Assembly (NCBI GenBank): GCA_913055905.1
Contig: CAJXLB010000012.1
Location: 1-62,074 of the forward strand
Direction of reading: 5' to 3'
Length of the DNA stretch: 62,074 nt
Origin: an uncultured Winogradskyella sp.
Lineage (GTDB): Bacteria; Bacteroidota; Bacteroidia; Flavobacteriales; Flavobacteriaceae
Shown: one piece after another, positions 15,529-24,425 of the stretch
Layout of the letters: every line of letters begins with the position of its first letter
How positions within the stretch are numbered: position 1 is the first letter of the stretch
Notes under the pieces: generated by a model
What the model was told of the DNA's origin: nothing
What the model saw: only the letters and a program-made list of their open reading frames with translations
Database searches by the model: none
Program-made: the position numbers and the translations under genes

Positions 15529-17694
15529 ATGATAAAGATTCATAAAAAAACATTACAGGACCTCGAATTTTTTTCGGTATTAGAACAAATTAGCGACTAC
15601 ACCTTAACGGAACTTGGCCACAATAGTGTTCTGGGTATTTTACCTATAGCAGATGAAGAGCTGCTTAAAAAAGAGCTTATTTACGTAAACGAATATTTAT
15701 CATCCTTTGATAATGACAACAGAATCCCTAACCATGGTTTTGATTCCATTTCTAAGGAAATCAAACTTTTAAAGATTGAAAATACATTTCTAGAGGTTAA
15801 GAGTTTACAAAGGATTGCTAGCATTTCAATAACCGTCAACACAGTTTTAAAATTTCTAGATAAGTTTAAGGATTACTATCCGCAATTATATTCTTATGCG
15901 AAAGCCATAGAATTTAACACCACCATAATCTCTCAAATTGATACTGTTATTGATAGATTTGGAGAAATCAAGGATGATGCATCGCCTCAACTTTATGAAC
16001 TGAGACAGTCTATTAATAAAGTAAAAAGTAAAATAAACAGTAGCTTCTCCAAAGCGCTTACTACTTACCACAATCTTGATTATTTAGACGACATCCGTGA
16101 ATCTGTAGTTGAAAATAAGCGTGTGCTAGCCGTAAAAGCCATGTACCGTCGTAAGGTGAAAGGTGCCATTATGGGCGGAAGTAAAACGGGCAGTATTATC
16201 TATATTGAACCAGAAACCACACTTCAATACTCCAGGGAGTTAAATAATTTAGAGTACGACGAAAAGGAAGAGGTGATAAAAATTCTTAAGGAATTAACTG
16301 ACTATTTAAGACTATTTCTGCCGCTACTAGAAGATTACCAGAATTTCCTTACCAAGTTAGATGTTATAGGTGCTAAGGCAAAATACGCAAGGAGCATGAA
16401 CGCCATCTTGCCCGAGATAACTGATGATAAGACCTTATTTCTAAAAGATGCCTTTCATCCTTTATTATACCTTACAAACAAGGTCAAAAACGAAAAAACA
16501 TTTCCACAGACCATCACTCTAGACAACTCTAAGCGCATCATTGTTATTTCTGGACCTAACGCTGGCGGAAAGAGTATTACGCTTAAAACGGTCGGACTGC
16601 TTCAGGTTATGCTTCAAAGTGGGCTTCTCATACCAGTGCATGAGCGCAGTAAAGTTTGTCTTTTTGATAGGGTTTTGAGCGATATAGGCGATAACCAATC
16701 TATAGAAAATCATTTGAGTACCTACAGCTACCGCCTAAAGCAAATGAATTATTTTCTTAAAAAAGTTAATGATAGTACCTTGTTTCTCATAGATGAATTT
16801 GGTACTGGGAGCGACCCTGAAATGGGAGGCGCTCTAGCCGAAGCCTTTTTAGAAGTTTTTTACGACCGAAAAGCGTTTGGAATCATTACAACCCACTACT
16901 CCAATCTAAAACTACTGGCCAACGAATTACCACATATGCAAAATGCAAATATGCTCTTTAATGAAAAGAGCCTTATGCCTATGTTTAAGCTCGTTGTTGG
17001 ACAAGCAGGAAGTTCATTTACGTTTGAAGTAGCTCAAAAAAATGGCATTCCCTATAGCTTAATAAACAAGGCAAAGAAAAAAATTGAGCGTGGAAAAGTA
17101 CGTTTTGATGCTACTATAGCCAAATTACAAAAAGAACGAAGCAAATTAGAGCGCACTGAACGATCATTAAGGGCCAATGAAATTAAAAAACAATCCGAAG
17201 CAGACCGATTGGAAGAGACCAATGCCCGAATTCAGAAAAAACTGGAAAGTTTCCAAGAACTGTACGACAGCAATCAACGTCTTATCTACCTCGGACAAAA
17301 GGTCAAGGATTTATCCGAAAAGTATTTTGAAAATAAGCGCAAACGCGACTTAATAAATGAGCTTTTTAAATTGGTCCAAATCGAAAATGCCAAGCGAAAA
17401 AAAATGTCTGCCAAACAAAAACGTGCTCAAAAGGCAAAAGAGGAGCAAATAAAGCAAGAAGCCAAAAAAAAGGTGGACGTAATCAGGAAACAGAAAAAAG
17501 CCCAAAAGGAAAAGGAAAAGAATAAGCCAGCGCCACCAAAGCCAGTCTTAAAAATAGGCGACCGCGTGCGCATGCATGACGGCAAGGCTGTTGGAAACAT
17601 TGAGAACATCGAAAAAGGCAAGGCGATAGTCAATTATGGCATGTTCACCACAAATGTTAGCCTAGACCTTCTTGAACTTGTTGAAAAAAAATAA
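15529..17694 (+). CDS. mutS2: MutS2-like DNA-binding ATPase lacking the Smr domain
   Basis: The 721-residue protein follows the MutS2 plan: N-terminal core/clamp region (about 1-320), the MutS-type ABC ATPase with Walker A SGPNAGGKS near residue 341-349, Walker B LFLIDEFGTGSDPEMGG near 418-434 and the THYSNLK switch, then a long lysine/glutamate coiled coil (about 530-670). The C-terminus has a small KOW-like beta part (KIGDRVRMHDGKAVGNIE). It lacks the mismatch-recognition domain of MutS1, and the C-terminal Smr nuclease of full-length MutS2 is also absent: I see no LDLRG or HGxGxG motif. Known MutS2 proteins suppress homologous recombination or act on collided ribosomes; the missing Smr suggests a structural or partner-dependent role. 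Confidence 0.9.
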   Translation: MIKIHKKTLQDLEFFSVLEQISDYTLTELGHNSVLGILPIADEELLKKELIYVNEYLSSFDNDNRIPNHGFDSISKEIKLLKIENTFLEVKSLQRIASISITVNTVLKFLDKFKDYYPQLYSYAKAIEFNTTIISQIDTVIDRFGEIKDDASPQLYELRQSINKVKSKINSSFSKALTTYHNLDYLDDIRESVVENKRVLAVKAMYRRKVKGAIMGGSKTGSIIYIEPETTLQYSRELNNLEYDEKEEVIKILKELTDYLRLFLPLLEDYQNFLTKLDVIGAKAKYARSMNAILPEITDDKTLFLKDAFHPLLYLTNKVKNEKTFPQTITLDNSKRIIVISGPNAGGKSITLKTVGLLQVMLQSGLLIPVHERSKVCLFDRVLSDIGDNQSIENHLSTYSYRLKQMNYFLKKVNDSTLFLIDEFGTGSDPEMGGALAEAFLEVFYDRKAFGIITTHYSNLKLLANELPHMQNANMLFNEKSLMPMFKLVVGQAGSSFTFEVAQKNGIPYSLINKAKKKIERGKVRFDATIAKLQKERSKLERTERSLRANEIKKQSEADRLEETNARIQKKLESFQELYDSNQRLIYLGQKVKDLSEKYFENKRKRDLINELFKLVQIENAKRKKMSAKQKRAQKAKEEQIKQEAKKKVDVIRKQKKAQKEKEKNKPAPPKPVLKIGDRVRMHDGKAVGNIENIEKGKAIVNYGMFTTNVSLDLLELVEKK

Positions 17695-17730
17695 AATAGA
17701 GAAGATGTCGCCATCAACTCTATAGCGCTT

Positions 17731-17805
17731 TTGGGAATAACATTTGCTATTTTGCTCGTAATGGATAAAGGTGAGGATTTAACTGAATTTTTAAACACTT
17801 TATAG
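17731..17805 (+). CDS. possible short membrane peptide (24 aa, TTG start)
   Basis: Directly after the mutS2 stop, in the same frame, bases 17695-17805 stay open. Any start is non-ATG until 17761; from the TTG at 17731 the peptide is LGITFAILLVMDKGEDLTEF plus four residues, one hydrophobic stretch with an acidic tail. It could be a small membrane peptide translated after mutS2, or chance. I give it low weight because of the missing ATG before the hydrophobic part. Confidence 0.2.
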   Translation: MGITFAILLVMDKGEDLTEFLNTL

Positions 17806-17815
17806 CCATTAAAGC

Positions 17816-17823
17816 TAACTTTG
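17816..17823 (+). promoter_or_regulatory. Bacteroidota -7 element (TAACTTTG), start-proximal
   Basis: Exact TAnnTTTG match ending four bases before the GTG at 17828. If used, transcription would begin on or next to the start codon, implying a leaderless mRNA. Confidence 0.45.
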
Positions 17824-17827
17824 TAAC

Positions 17828-18250
17828 GTGATAGAATCTATACCTGAAAATAAACAGCTTATCCTTTTCGATGGTGTTTGCAATTTGTGCAACAGCAGTG
17901 TGCTTTTTGTTATTAAACGCGATAAAAACAATACGTTTTTATTTGCACCACTGCAAAGCGATATAGGAGAAGAAATAATGAAATCCTTTAACATTGATAG
18001 TAATCAGGTAGACTCTATTTTACTCTATGACCCAAAGCATAAACGCCTTAGGATAAAATCTTCTGCGGCTTTGTATATAGCAAAAAAGCTAGGTTTCCCT
18101 ATTAACCTACTGGTTATTTTTTTAATAGTTCCGAACTTTATTAGAAATTGGGTTTATGACTATGTTGCCAAAAACCGTTACAAATGGTACGGAAAAAGAG
18201 AGGCCTGCATGATTCCGACTCCTGAGCTACAAGCAAAATTCATTGCATAA
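17828..18250 (+). CDS. DCC-family thiol-disulfide oxidoreductase (DUF393)
   Basis: The 140-residue protein carries the family's defining motif FDGVCNLCN with Cys18 and Cys21 as the redox pair in a thioredoxin-like fold, and the later RSSAALYIAKKLG-type segment (IKSSAALYIAKKLGFP). It is expected to shuttle dithiol electrons; its partner is unknown. A short hydrophobic stretch near residues 95-112 could be buried or membrane-associated. The start is GTG at 17828, as no other start fits the fold. The promoter element lies almost on the start codon, and a terminator begins at the stop. Confidence 0.9.
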   Translation: MIESIPENKQLILFDGVCNLCNSSVLFVIKRDKNNTFLFAPLQSDIGEEIMKSFNIDSNQVDSILLYDPKHKRLRIKSSAALYIAKKLGFPINLLVIFLIVPNFIRNWVYDYVAKNRYKWYGKREACMIPTPELQAKFIA

Positions 18251-18285
18251 AAAAAGCCTTTCAGCATAAAACTAAAAGGCTTTTT
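18251..18285 (+). terminator. rho-independent terminator after the DCC gene
   Basis: AAAAAGCCTTT (18251-18261) pairs with AAAGGCTTTTT (18275-18285). The loop is 13 bases and the right arm ends in T residues. The next 230 bases to 18519 hold no gene that I can see. Confidence 0.85.
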
Positions 18286-18519
18286 CATTAACAACTTACT
18301 TAAACTAATTTAATGTCACAAAACTTAAAATCAATTGTATTAAATGAGGGGTTTTAATATTGATTAAAAGCACATTTATGTCATTAAAAATAATCAGTCT
18401 ACTATAGATTTTGTTATAAAATCGATGTAAAGCATTTTAAAAAGTCTAAGTTGAAATGACTGTAAAAAACATCTACGAACTGCCAAAGCAGATAGATTCT
18501 ACAGTTGTAAAAGCAAGAT

Positions 18520-19680
18520 TTATTTTAAGCTTTTTAGGATAAAATCTAAATTAGAATCGGTATTGTCGTTATGGATGTAGGCATCAGTGTAGTACTTTGG
18601 TGGTAAAGCCAATCCAAGGCCTTGGAGCTTTTTAATTGTGGATACATATTCTTGGCTCACCTTACCTGTTAGAAGCAGTCCTAAGTCCTCTTCAGAATTA
18701 GCATATTTATAAATATTTCTAATTCCCTTTAAATACAAATGATCCTTGGTGAAGCCTCCACCTCTGTGAACCCTTAATGTGATGGAAAAGGCCTTGTCCC
18801 TATTTAATTTATGCTGATTATGAAGCAAATGAAAAGTGTCTGAAAATGTATAACCTTTATGTAAACTATCCACTGCAATGACCCTAAATGCCAATTCCTT
18901 TAAGCGCTCTATAGTTAAGCAGCCACTCATAAATTCTGAATAAACAGCCAGCCCTTCTTGCGTTTCAACATTGTTTGGGAAACCGTTAGAAAACACCTTA
19001 AGTGGTTGATTAAGGCCATTAAAGGTAGTTACCATATGAACACCTATCTCATGATTGGTTAACACTTTAAGCTGATTTAAACTAAACTTATGGCTCTTGC
19101 GCAAGACTAATGTTTGGGTATTATTGAGAACCATAGCCGCTGCCGACAAGTTGTTAGAGATTTTTATTCGATACTTAAAATCGTAACGTTTGGAAAACTC
19201 ATCAAAATAGTCCCGAGCTTCCTGGGCATTATACATTGGCAACAGTTCTTCATTGAATTCAGAATCATCGAACCTTAATATAAATTTTGCGTTCTCCAGC
19301 GAACGCTCGGTAGGCGTACCAAAACTTTTTAAACTATTGAAATAAAACTTTCGTCCCTGGCCAATGGTTTCAATACATTCAATTAAACCAGAATATTCAT
19401 AGATAATGTCTTCGTATAATTGTCTAATGTCATCATCTTCTATACGCTCTAGTCGCTGAGAAAAAAACAACCGATGCAATTTGTATCCATTGAACCTGAT
19501 TTTTGGATAATTAAATTGAGGTTCATAATTGTATTTTGCCGCAAAGAATTTCTTTTTCTCCGAGGCAATATTCTGCGGATTAATGTAATTGAGCAATTCA
19601 ATATTCTTAACCAAGCGGTTGATATTGGCATCAATTTCAAAAAGTGATTGGAATTCTTGTGTTGTTTTAATCTGTGCCAT
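18520..19680 (-). CDS. DUF1704 'QEGLA' metallopeptidase-like protein
   Basis: The 386-residue protein shows the family name motif QEGLA at 241-245 and a zinc site His210-Glu211-x3-His215 (HEIGVH), an HExxxH variant of the gluzincin motif; Glu242 in QEGLA is the likely third ligand. The same family includes the eukaryotic tubulin tyrosine carboxypeptidase MATCAP, so removal of a C-terminal amino acid is a reasonable expectation. It is often annotated as 'flavohemoglobin expression-modulating', with little mechanistic meaning. It is the last gene of the gshB cluster; its ATG shares one base with the stop of the N-formylglutamate amidohydrolase-like gene. No signal peptide, so cytoplasmic. The substrate is unknown. 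Confidence 0.88.
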   Translation of the reverse strand: MAQIKTTQEFQSLFEIDANINRLVKNIELLNYINPQNIASEKKKFFAAKYNYEPQFNYPKIRFNGYKLHRLFFSQRLERIEDDDIRQLYEDIIYEYSGLIECIETIGQGRKFYFNSLKSFGTPTERSLENAKFILRFDDSEFNEELLPMYNAQEARDYFDEFSKRYDFKYRIKISNNLSAAAMVLNNTQTLVLRKSHKFSLNQLKVLTNHEIGVHMVTTFNGLNQPLKVFSNGFPNNVETQEGLAVYSEFMSGCLTIERLKELAFRVIAVDSLHKGYTFSDTFHLLHNQHKLNRDKAFSITLRVHRGGGFTKDHLYLKGIRNIYKYANSEEDLGLLLTGKVSQEYVSTIKKLQGLGLALPPKYYTDAYIHNDNTDSNLDFILKSLK

Positions 19681-20510
19681 TATGCTTTAAACCTATTGTA
19701 AAAATGTTTCGCGTGCTCAGGAATCAAGATTTTTAATTGACTTTCTACGGCTTCAACAACTTCAGGATATATAATTTGTTGGTATTCATCACAGTAAACT
19801 TTGGCAATTTCTGTAGCCAAGACTAAGGTATTACTAAAGGTATTGGTTATATACCTTAAGAAATAACCATTCCCGTAAAATGTGTCGTTTATTTTAGCTG
19901 TTTTCTTAATGCCATAAGGTAATTCTACACGCTCAAGATCTTTTCTCCAATCTTCTATGAGGTCACCAAATCTGGAATTATCTACATTTGTTGTACCCAG
20001 ATTCCACGTTGGCACTTCCCTCTCCCAGCGCTGCCAATTGTAGCTATGCATATCGTAAACGATACAAACACCAAATTTCTCCTCCAATTTTGAAATCAAA
20101 GTATTTACTACTTTATAAAAATTCTTATGCTTTTGTAAGCTGATGTTTTTTTCCTCCACTGAAAGCGGCTCTCTCCACAGTTGCTTCCCCCAAGCGGTTT
20201 CAAATACTGCCTCCTCTGGAAATCTATTTAGATCGTATTCGAAACGCGAGTCGCGTCCAGCTATAACAATGGGATGGGATTGTATCATCGTCTTTGTTTC
20301 AGGGTCTTCTTCATACCATCGGTCGTACTCTGAGTGCAAACATTTCTCCCATAGTGATTTTCTAAACTCATGCCCATCATGCACCGCAGCACAAACGTAG
20401 TGCACGTAATTGTCTATTTTTAAGGTAAAGGCATAATCATCTGATACGGCATGAAAGGTCTCTTCTGCCCTTATCTTATTGCAAATAGCATCTACTGAAA
20501 GTTTTTCCAT
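19680..20510 (-). CDS. N-formylglutamate amidohydrolase-family protein
   Basis: The 276-residue protein belongs to the FGase (HutG-type) metal-dependent amidohydrolase family: AAVHDGHEFR at the first metal site, HPIVIAGRDSRFEYDLNR in the middle, the second-site VYDMHSYN, and a conserved late NDTFYGNGYFLRY. The classic enzyme frees glutamate from N-formylglutamate in histidine breakdown. No hut genes are here; instead it sits between a TerB-like gene and a DUF1704 peptidase with one-base overlaps on both sides. The real substrate is therefore more likely an N-acylated or glutamyl compound made by the GshB-like ligase of the same run. That last point is inference. Confidence 0.87.
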   Translation of the reverse strand: MEKLSVDAICNKIRAEETFHAVSDDYAFTLKIDNYVHYVCAAVHDGHEFRKSLWEKCLHSEYDRWYEEDPETKTMIQSHPIVIAGRDSRFEYDLNRFPEEAVFETAWGKQLWREPLSVEEKNISLQKHKNFYKVVNTLISKLEEKFGVCIVYDMHSYNWQRWEREVPTWNLGTTNVDNSRFGDLIEDWRKDLERVELPYGIKKTAKINDTFYGNGYFLRYITNTFSNTLVLATEIAKVYCDEYQQIIYPEVVEAVESQLKILIPEHAKHFYNRFKA

Positions 20511-20845
20511 TACATAGCTTTAAATAACCTATTTAGACATTGAAGCATAATTTGTTCGTTAATGTTGAAATCGCCATCCGAGAAGAACAAAGTCTTGATA
20601 TCTGAAAGTAACAAGTCTACATCATTTTTATCGTAATTATGCTGCTTTAGGCTGGACAATATCTTTTGAATCCCTTGATAATCATTATCGTTATCAAATT
20701 CATCATGGATTTCCTGAAAAGTGTAAACATCTACTTTTGAAAGAATACTATTGCGCTCTCTGTTGTTTTCTTTAAAATCTGAATTGGCGGCAAATAGCAA
20801 AATATAGGCTACCAGTTCGTCTCTAGTCCAATCGACCCTATTCAT
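20510..20845 (-). CDS. small TerB-like helical protein
   Basis: The 111-residue all-helical protein resembles the TerB fold: a first helix hairpin (DELVAYILLFAANSDFKENNRE) and a second with the acidic pattern SDIKTLFFSDGDFNINEQIM, where 'S-D-G-x-x-x-x-x-E' matches the metal-binding repeat of TerB. TerB proteins act at the membrane with TerC and with metal-linked stress pathways. The two acidic motifs are partial, so the assignment is a structural guess. The stop overlaps the start of the amidohydrolase by one base, and gshB ends 43 bases before it, so it belongs to the same transcript. Confidence 0.6.
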   Translation of the reverse strand: MNRVDWTRDELVAYILLFAANSDFKENNRERNSILSKVDVYTFQEIHDEFDNDNDYQGIQKILSSLKQHNYDKNDVDLLLSDIKTLFFSDGDFNINEQIMLQCLNRLFKAM

Positions 20846-20888
20846 TTATTTGAAACTTTGAAATTAAAACCATTTTAGAACCAAAACC

Positions 20889-21926
20889 TTAAGCTTCATC
20901 AACAGTTCTTCGAAGTCGCGCTCTTCTATCAAAAGCTTGAAGTTGATCCATAACCTTGCTTTCTAAAAAGTCTATGACCTTTTCTTCTACTTTGGTTTTG
21001 TTTTTATAGACCTTATTGATATAAGTTATTCCGCCAGGCGACATCACGTTAACTTCTACAAGCTTACCGCCTATAACATCGATCCCAACAAAATAAAGAC
21101 CGTCCTTAACCAGTTTCGGGCCTATTTGCTTACAAAGAGCTTTTTCTGCTTTTGTTAAAGAATGCTTTTGCACAGAACCTCCAGCTGAAACGTTAGACCT
21201 GTGGTCATCTGATCCCGGTACACGTTTCATAGCTCCTACGGGTTCACCATTCAGCATTAAAATCCTTACATCACCTTTGTCTGCTCCTTCAATATAATCT
21301 TGAAGAATGACGTAATTGGAAGATCCATCAGAGTTTGTAATGTAAAAATCCAATAGTGACGTTATATTACTCATCGCAGACTTTTCAATAAGTATAACAC
21401 CAGAACCGCCAAAACCATTAAGGGGCTTTAGAATCATCTTATCCGATTTAGATTCCCTAATCTGTCTGATAAGGTATTTTTTATTCTTTGAAACATGCGT
21501 GTTTGGTATAATATTGCTGTGGGCATCTCCAAAAGCAGCAGTATAAAGCTTATTATTGGCTTCGCGCATTCCTTGCAGTGAATTGACAATAAAAACATCA
21601 TCCTTTACAGAATCAAGGAAATTAAGCATCAAAGGATCTAATGGAGGGTTTGCCCGAAAAAATATAGCATCGAAACCTGCCAGAGGTAACATCTCTTCCC
21701 TTAACTCTGCTTTTTTATAAAATGATTTTAAGGTTGTTGGGACCTTATCCATCCTGCCGATAACATTACAGAAGGCGTTGGTTACACTATTTCTTATGGT
21801 TAAGTTCGCAGGAGTACACATTGCAACACCATGCCCACGCTTAACACATTCCTTAATCAAAGCAAGACTTGTATCATTTTCTGGGTCGATGTTTTCCCAT
21901 GGATACATAATGAAGCAAATATTCAT
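20889..21926 (-). CDS. gshB: glutathione synthetase-like ATP-grasp ligase
   Basis: GshB joins gamma-glutamylcysteine and glycine with ATP. This 345-residue protein aligns well by eye with E. coli GshB: start ICFIMYPWENIDPENDTS, FFRANPPLDP, the lysine-bearing MILKPLNGFGGSGV of the ATP-grasp, DVRILMLNGEPVGAMKRVPG, and the metal-site region FVGIDVIGGKLVEVNVMSP. The family ending 'NVTSPT' is NVMSPGG here, and there is about 30 residues of extra C-terminal helix. gshA is not nearby. The operon partners (TerB-like, amidohydrolase, DUF1704 peptidase) are not standard glutathione genes, so the peptide product may be a related compound. Confidence 0.88.
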   Translation of the reverse strand: MNICFIMYPWENIDPENDTSLALIKECVKRGHGVAMCTPANLTIRNSVTNAFCNVIGRMDKVPTTLKSFYKKAELREEMLPLAGFDAIFFRANPPLDPLMLNFLDSVKDDVFIVNSLQGMREANNKLYTAAFGDAHSNIIPNTHVSKNKKYLIRQIRESKSDKMILKPLNGFGGSGVILIEKSAMSNITSLLDFYITNSDGSSNYVILQDYIEGADKGDVRILMLNGEPVGAMKRVPGSDDHRSNVSAGGSVQKHSLTKAEKALCKQIGPKLVKDGLYFVGIDVIGGKLVEVNVMSPGGITYINKVYKNKTKVEEKVIDFLESKVMDQLQAFDRRARLRRTVDEA

Positions 21927-21990
21927 AATGCTAACGATTTGATTGGTTATTAATAAAGTTAAAGGTAACTAATTTTTAACCGATTATAAA

Positions 21991-23313
21991 TTATTTTACA
22001 GCATGGTAATTATCATCCCATTCCTTAGGATGCGGTTCGTGAAGCTTGTCTAAAGATTTAGCTACAAGCATTGATACCGTGGCATCTCCAGTAACATTAA
22101 CGACAGTCCTACACATATCCAAAGGTCTATCTACAGCAAAAATCAGTGCTAGGCCAATAGGCAATAATTCCGAAGGAAAATTAATGGACTCCAACACAAT
22201 AACCAGCATTACCATGCCTGCGCTAGGTACTGCAGCACTTCCTATAGATGCTAAAAGCGCTGTGAGTACAATGACAAGTTGATTCGTAAATCCTAAACCT
22301 TCTGGCCAAATAACCTGCATAATAAAAACAGCGGCAATTCCTTGGTAAAGACTAGTACCGTCCATATTTACCGTAGCACCAACAGGTAAAACAAATCCAG
22401 ACACTTCCTTATCTACGCCAATATGCTCTTCAACACGTTCCATAGTAACCGGTAAGGTTGCCGCACTACTACTCGTTGAGAACGCCAACAATTGGGCAGG
22501 ACTAATCCTATTCAAGAACCATAATGGGGATTTTTTGGCATAGATTCTAACAAGAAGCAAATAAAAACCAATCATAAGCGCTAATCCTGCAACTACGCAA
22601 AGGGCGTACTGAAGTAATTTTAGCAATATTTCGGTATCATCAAAAGCTATAATAACATTCGCCATTAAAGCAAAAACAGCATAAGGTGCAAAAAGCATAA
22701 TGACATCGACCATTTTCATGACTACTTCATTAAGAGAGTCGAAAATATCTACCATTGGTTTGGCCTTTTCCTCTGGGATGAGCAATAAGCATATGCCAAC
22801 AAAAAGAGCAAAAAAGATTACCTGCAGCATCTTGGTGTCTCCCATGGATTGGATAATATTACTAGGGAAAATATCTACCAACGGCTGCAATGGTCCAGCA
22901 CCTTTAGTAGCAGTAGCCATATTTATCTTGTCAACTACACCTGCATCATTTTCATATTTTAGTTTGATGTTTTCAATGGTATCCGCTGGCATGCCAGTTC
23001 CTGGTTTCACCAAATTAACGATTGACAACCCAATGACGATAGCCACCATGGTGGTACCTATATAAATAGAAATGGTTCTAAGGCCCATATCCCTTATTTT
23101 CGAAATATCCTTTAAATCAGATATGCCTTTAATAAGTGATGCCAAAATCAGAGGAACGGCTATTAGTTTCAGGAGATTGATAAAAATGGTTCCAAATGGT
23201 GCTATCCAATCGGCTACAAATTTCTGACCACTCACTGCATTCATGATAAAGCCAAAAATGATGCCCAATAGCATGCCAATAATTATTTTCCAGTGTAACG
23301 GGATTTTCTTCAT
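21991..23313 (-). CDS. dicarboxylate/amino acid:cation symporter (DAACS/GltP family)
   Basis: The 440-residue membrane protein shows the GltPh/EAAT architecture: multiple spans, the serine-rich re-entrant hairpin FSTSSSAATLPVTM (HP1), the sodium-site NMDGT motif in VGATVNMDGTSLYQG (TM7) and the second hairpin ASIGSAAVPSAGMVML (HP2), then DRPLDMCRTVVNVTGD in TM8 carrying the substrate-binding Asp and Arg region. It imports glutamate, aspartate or C4-dicarboxylates with Na+ or H+. It lies between aroC and gshB on the same strand with gaps of 41 and 64 bases. Supplying glutamate to the downstream ligase is an attractive but unproven link. Confidence 0.93.
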   Translation of the reverse strand: MKKIPLHWKIIIGMLLGIIFGFIMNAVSGQKFVADWIAPFGTIFINLLKLIAVPLILASLIKGISDLKDISKIRDMGLRTISIYIGTTMVAIVIGLSIVNLVKPGTGMPADTIENIKLKYENDAGVVDKINMATATKGAGPLQPLVDIFPSNIIQSMGDTKMLQVIFFALFVGICLLLIPEEKAKPMVDIFDSLNEVVMKMVDVIMLFAPYAVFALMANVIIAFDDTEILLKLLQYALCVVAGLALMIGFYLLLVRIYAKKSPLWFLNRISPAQLLAFSTSSSAATLPVTMERVEEHIGVDKEVSGFVLPVGATVNMDGTSLYQGIAAVFIMQVIWPEGLGFTNQLVIVLTALLASIGSAAVPSAGMVMLVIVLESINFPSELLPIGLALIFAVDRPLDMCRTVVNVTGDATVSMLVAKSLDKLHEPHPKEWDDNYHAVK

Positions 23314-23354
23314 AAAATACTTAGTTTGTTTGGGTTACCCTTAAAATGATACGC

Positions 23355-24425
23355 TTACCAATCTTTAGTTTCTTGTCGCCTCAGCAAGCTGTAATCGGCT
23401 AAAACAAGCGCAGCCATCGCTTCAACAATTGGTACAGCTCGCGGTACCACACAAGGGTCGTGCCTCCCTTTGCCTTGCATCTCCACAATGTCTCCAGAAG
23501 CGTTTATGGTATCTTGTTTTTGAAGGGTTGTAGCAACAGGTTTAAAAGCTACATTAAAATAGATGTCCATACCGTTTGAAATTCCACCTTGAACACCACC
23601 CGAAAGGTTGGTTTGGGTACTACCATCAGTATTGAATTTATCATTGTGCTCGCTTCCGCGCATTTGCGACCCTTTAAAACCACTACCATATTCAAAACCT
23701 TTAACCGCATTAATGGATAACATGGCCTTACCGAGTTCGGCATGGAGCTTGTCAAAAACTGGTTCCCCTAGACCTGCAGGTACATTTTGAATCACGCAGG
23801 TAACAACGCCTCCAACCGTATCGCCTTGTTTTCTTATCTCGCCAATGTGCTTTATCATTGCATCTGCCACTTCTAAATCTGGACAGCGCACTGGTGTTGA
23901 TTCTATTAGACTAAAATCCAATTCGTGATAATCCTTGTCAGTTTTAATAGTTCCAACGGCAGAGGTAAACGCATTTATCTTTATGTCTTTAATCAATTGT
24001 TTAGCTATGGCGCCAGCGACGACTCTACAAGCGGTCTCACGTGCAGAACTACGGCCTCCTCCTCTGTAATCTCTTATGCCATATTTTTTATCGTAAGTGT
24101 AGTCTGCATGGCTAGGTCTGTACACATCCTTGATATGCGAATAATCCTTTGATTTTTGATTGGTATTCTGTATGTAGAAACCTATTGGTGTTCCTGTAGT
24201 AACACCTTCAAATATGCCAGAATAAAAGTCGACAGTATCGGGCTCTTTGCGCTGTGTAACAATTTTTGACTGCCCTGGCTTGCGGCGACTCATATCCTTG
24301 TTTATAGCCTCAAAGTCTAATTTCAAGCCTGCAGGACAACCATCTATTATGCCTCCTATCCCCTTGCCATGAGATTCTCCAAATGTTGTTAGCTTAAATA
24401 ATTTACCAAAGGAATTTCCTGCCAT
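23355..24425 (-). CDS. aroC: chorismate synthase
   Basis: AroC removes phosphate from EPSP to make chorismate with reduced FMN, ending the shikimate pathway. All family signatures are present: [18 protein letters not shown] at the start, the middle [19 protein letters not shown], and the C-terminal [18 protein letters not shown]. The length of 356 residues is normal. It is the first of six leftward genes that could share a transcript, though its metabolic link to the gshB cassette is not obvious. Confidence 0.97.
   Translation of the reverse strand: MAGNSFGKLFKLTTFGESHGKGIGGIIDGCPAGLKLDFEAINKDMSRRKPGQSKIVTQRKEPDTVDFYSGIFEGVTTGTPIGFYIQNTNQKSKDYSHIKDVYRPSHADYTYDKKYGIRDYRGGGRSSARETACRVVAGAIAKQLIKDIKINAFTSAVGTIKTDKDYHELDFSLIESTPVRCPDLEVADAMIKHIGEIRKQGDTVGGVVTCVIQNVPAGLGEPVFDKLHAELGKAMLSINAVKGFEYGSGFKGSQMRGSEHNDKFNTDGSTQTNLSGGVQGGISNGMDIYFNVAFKPVATTLQKQDTINASGDIVEMQGKGRHDPCVVPRAVPIVEAMAALVLADYSLLRRQETKDW

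Noticed and set aside
18286-18519. Possible small RNA in the gap before the DUF1704 gene
   Set aside because: AT-rich sequence without a strong hairpin or promoter that I could find.
20889-21926. Simple reading as an ordinary glutathione pathway
   Set aside because: Not excluded, but no gshA lies nearby and the tightly linked partners are not glutathione genes, so the plain label was kept only for the family.
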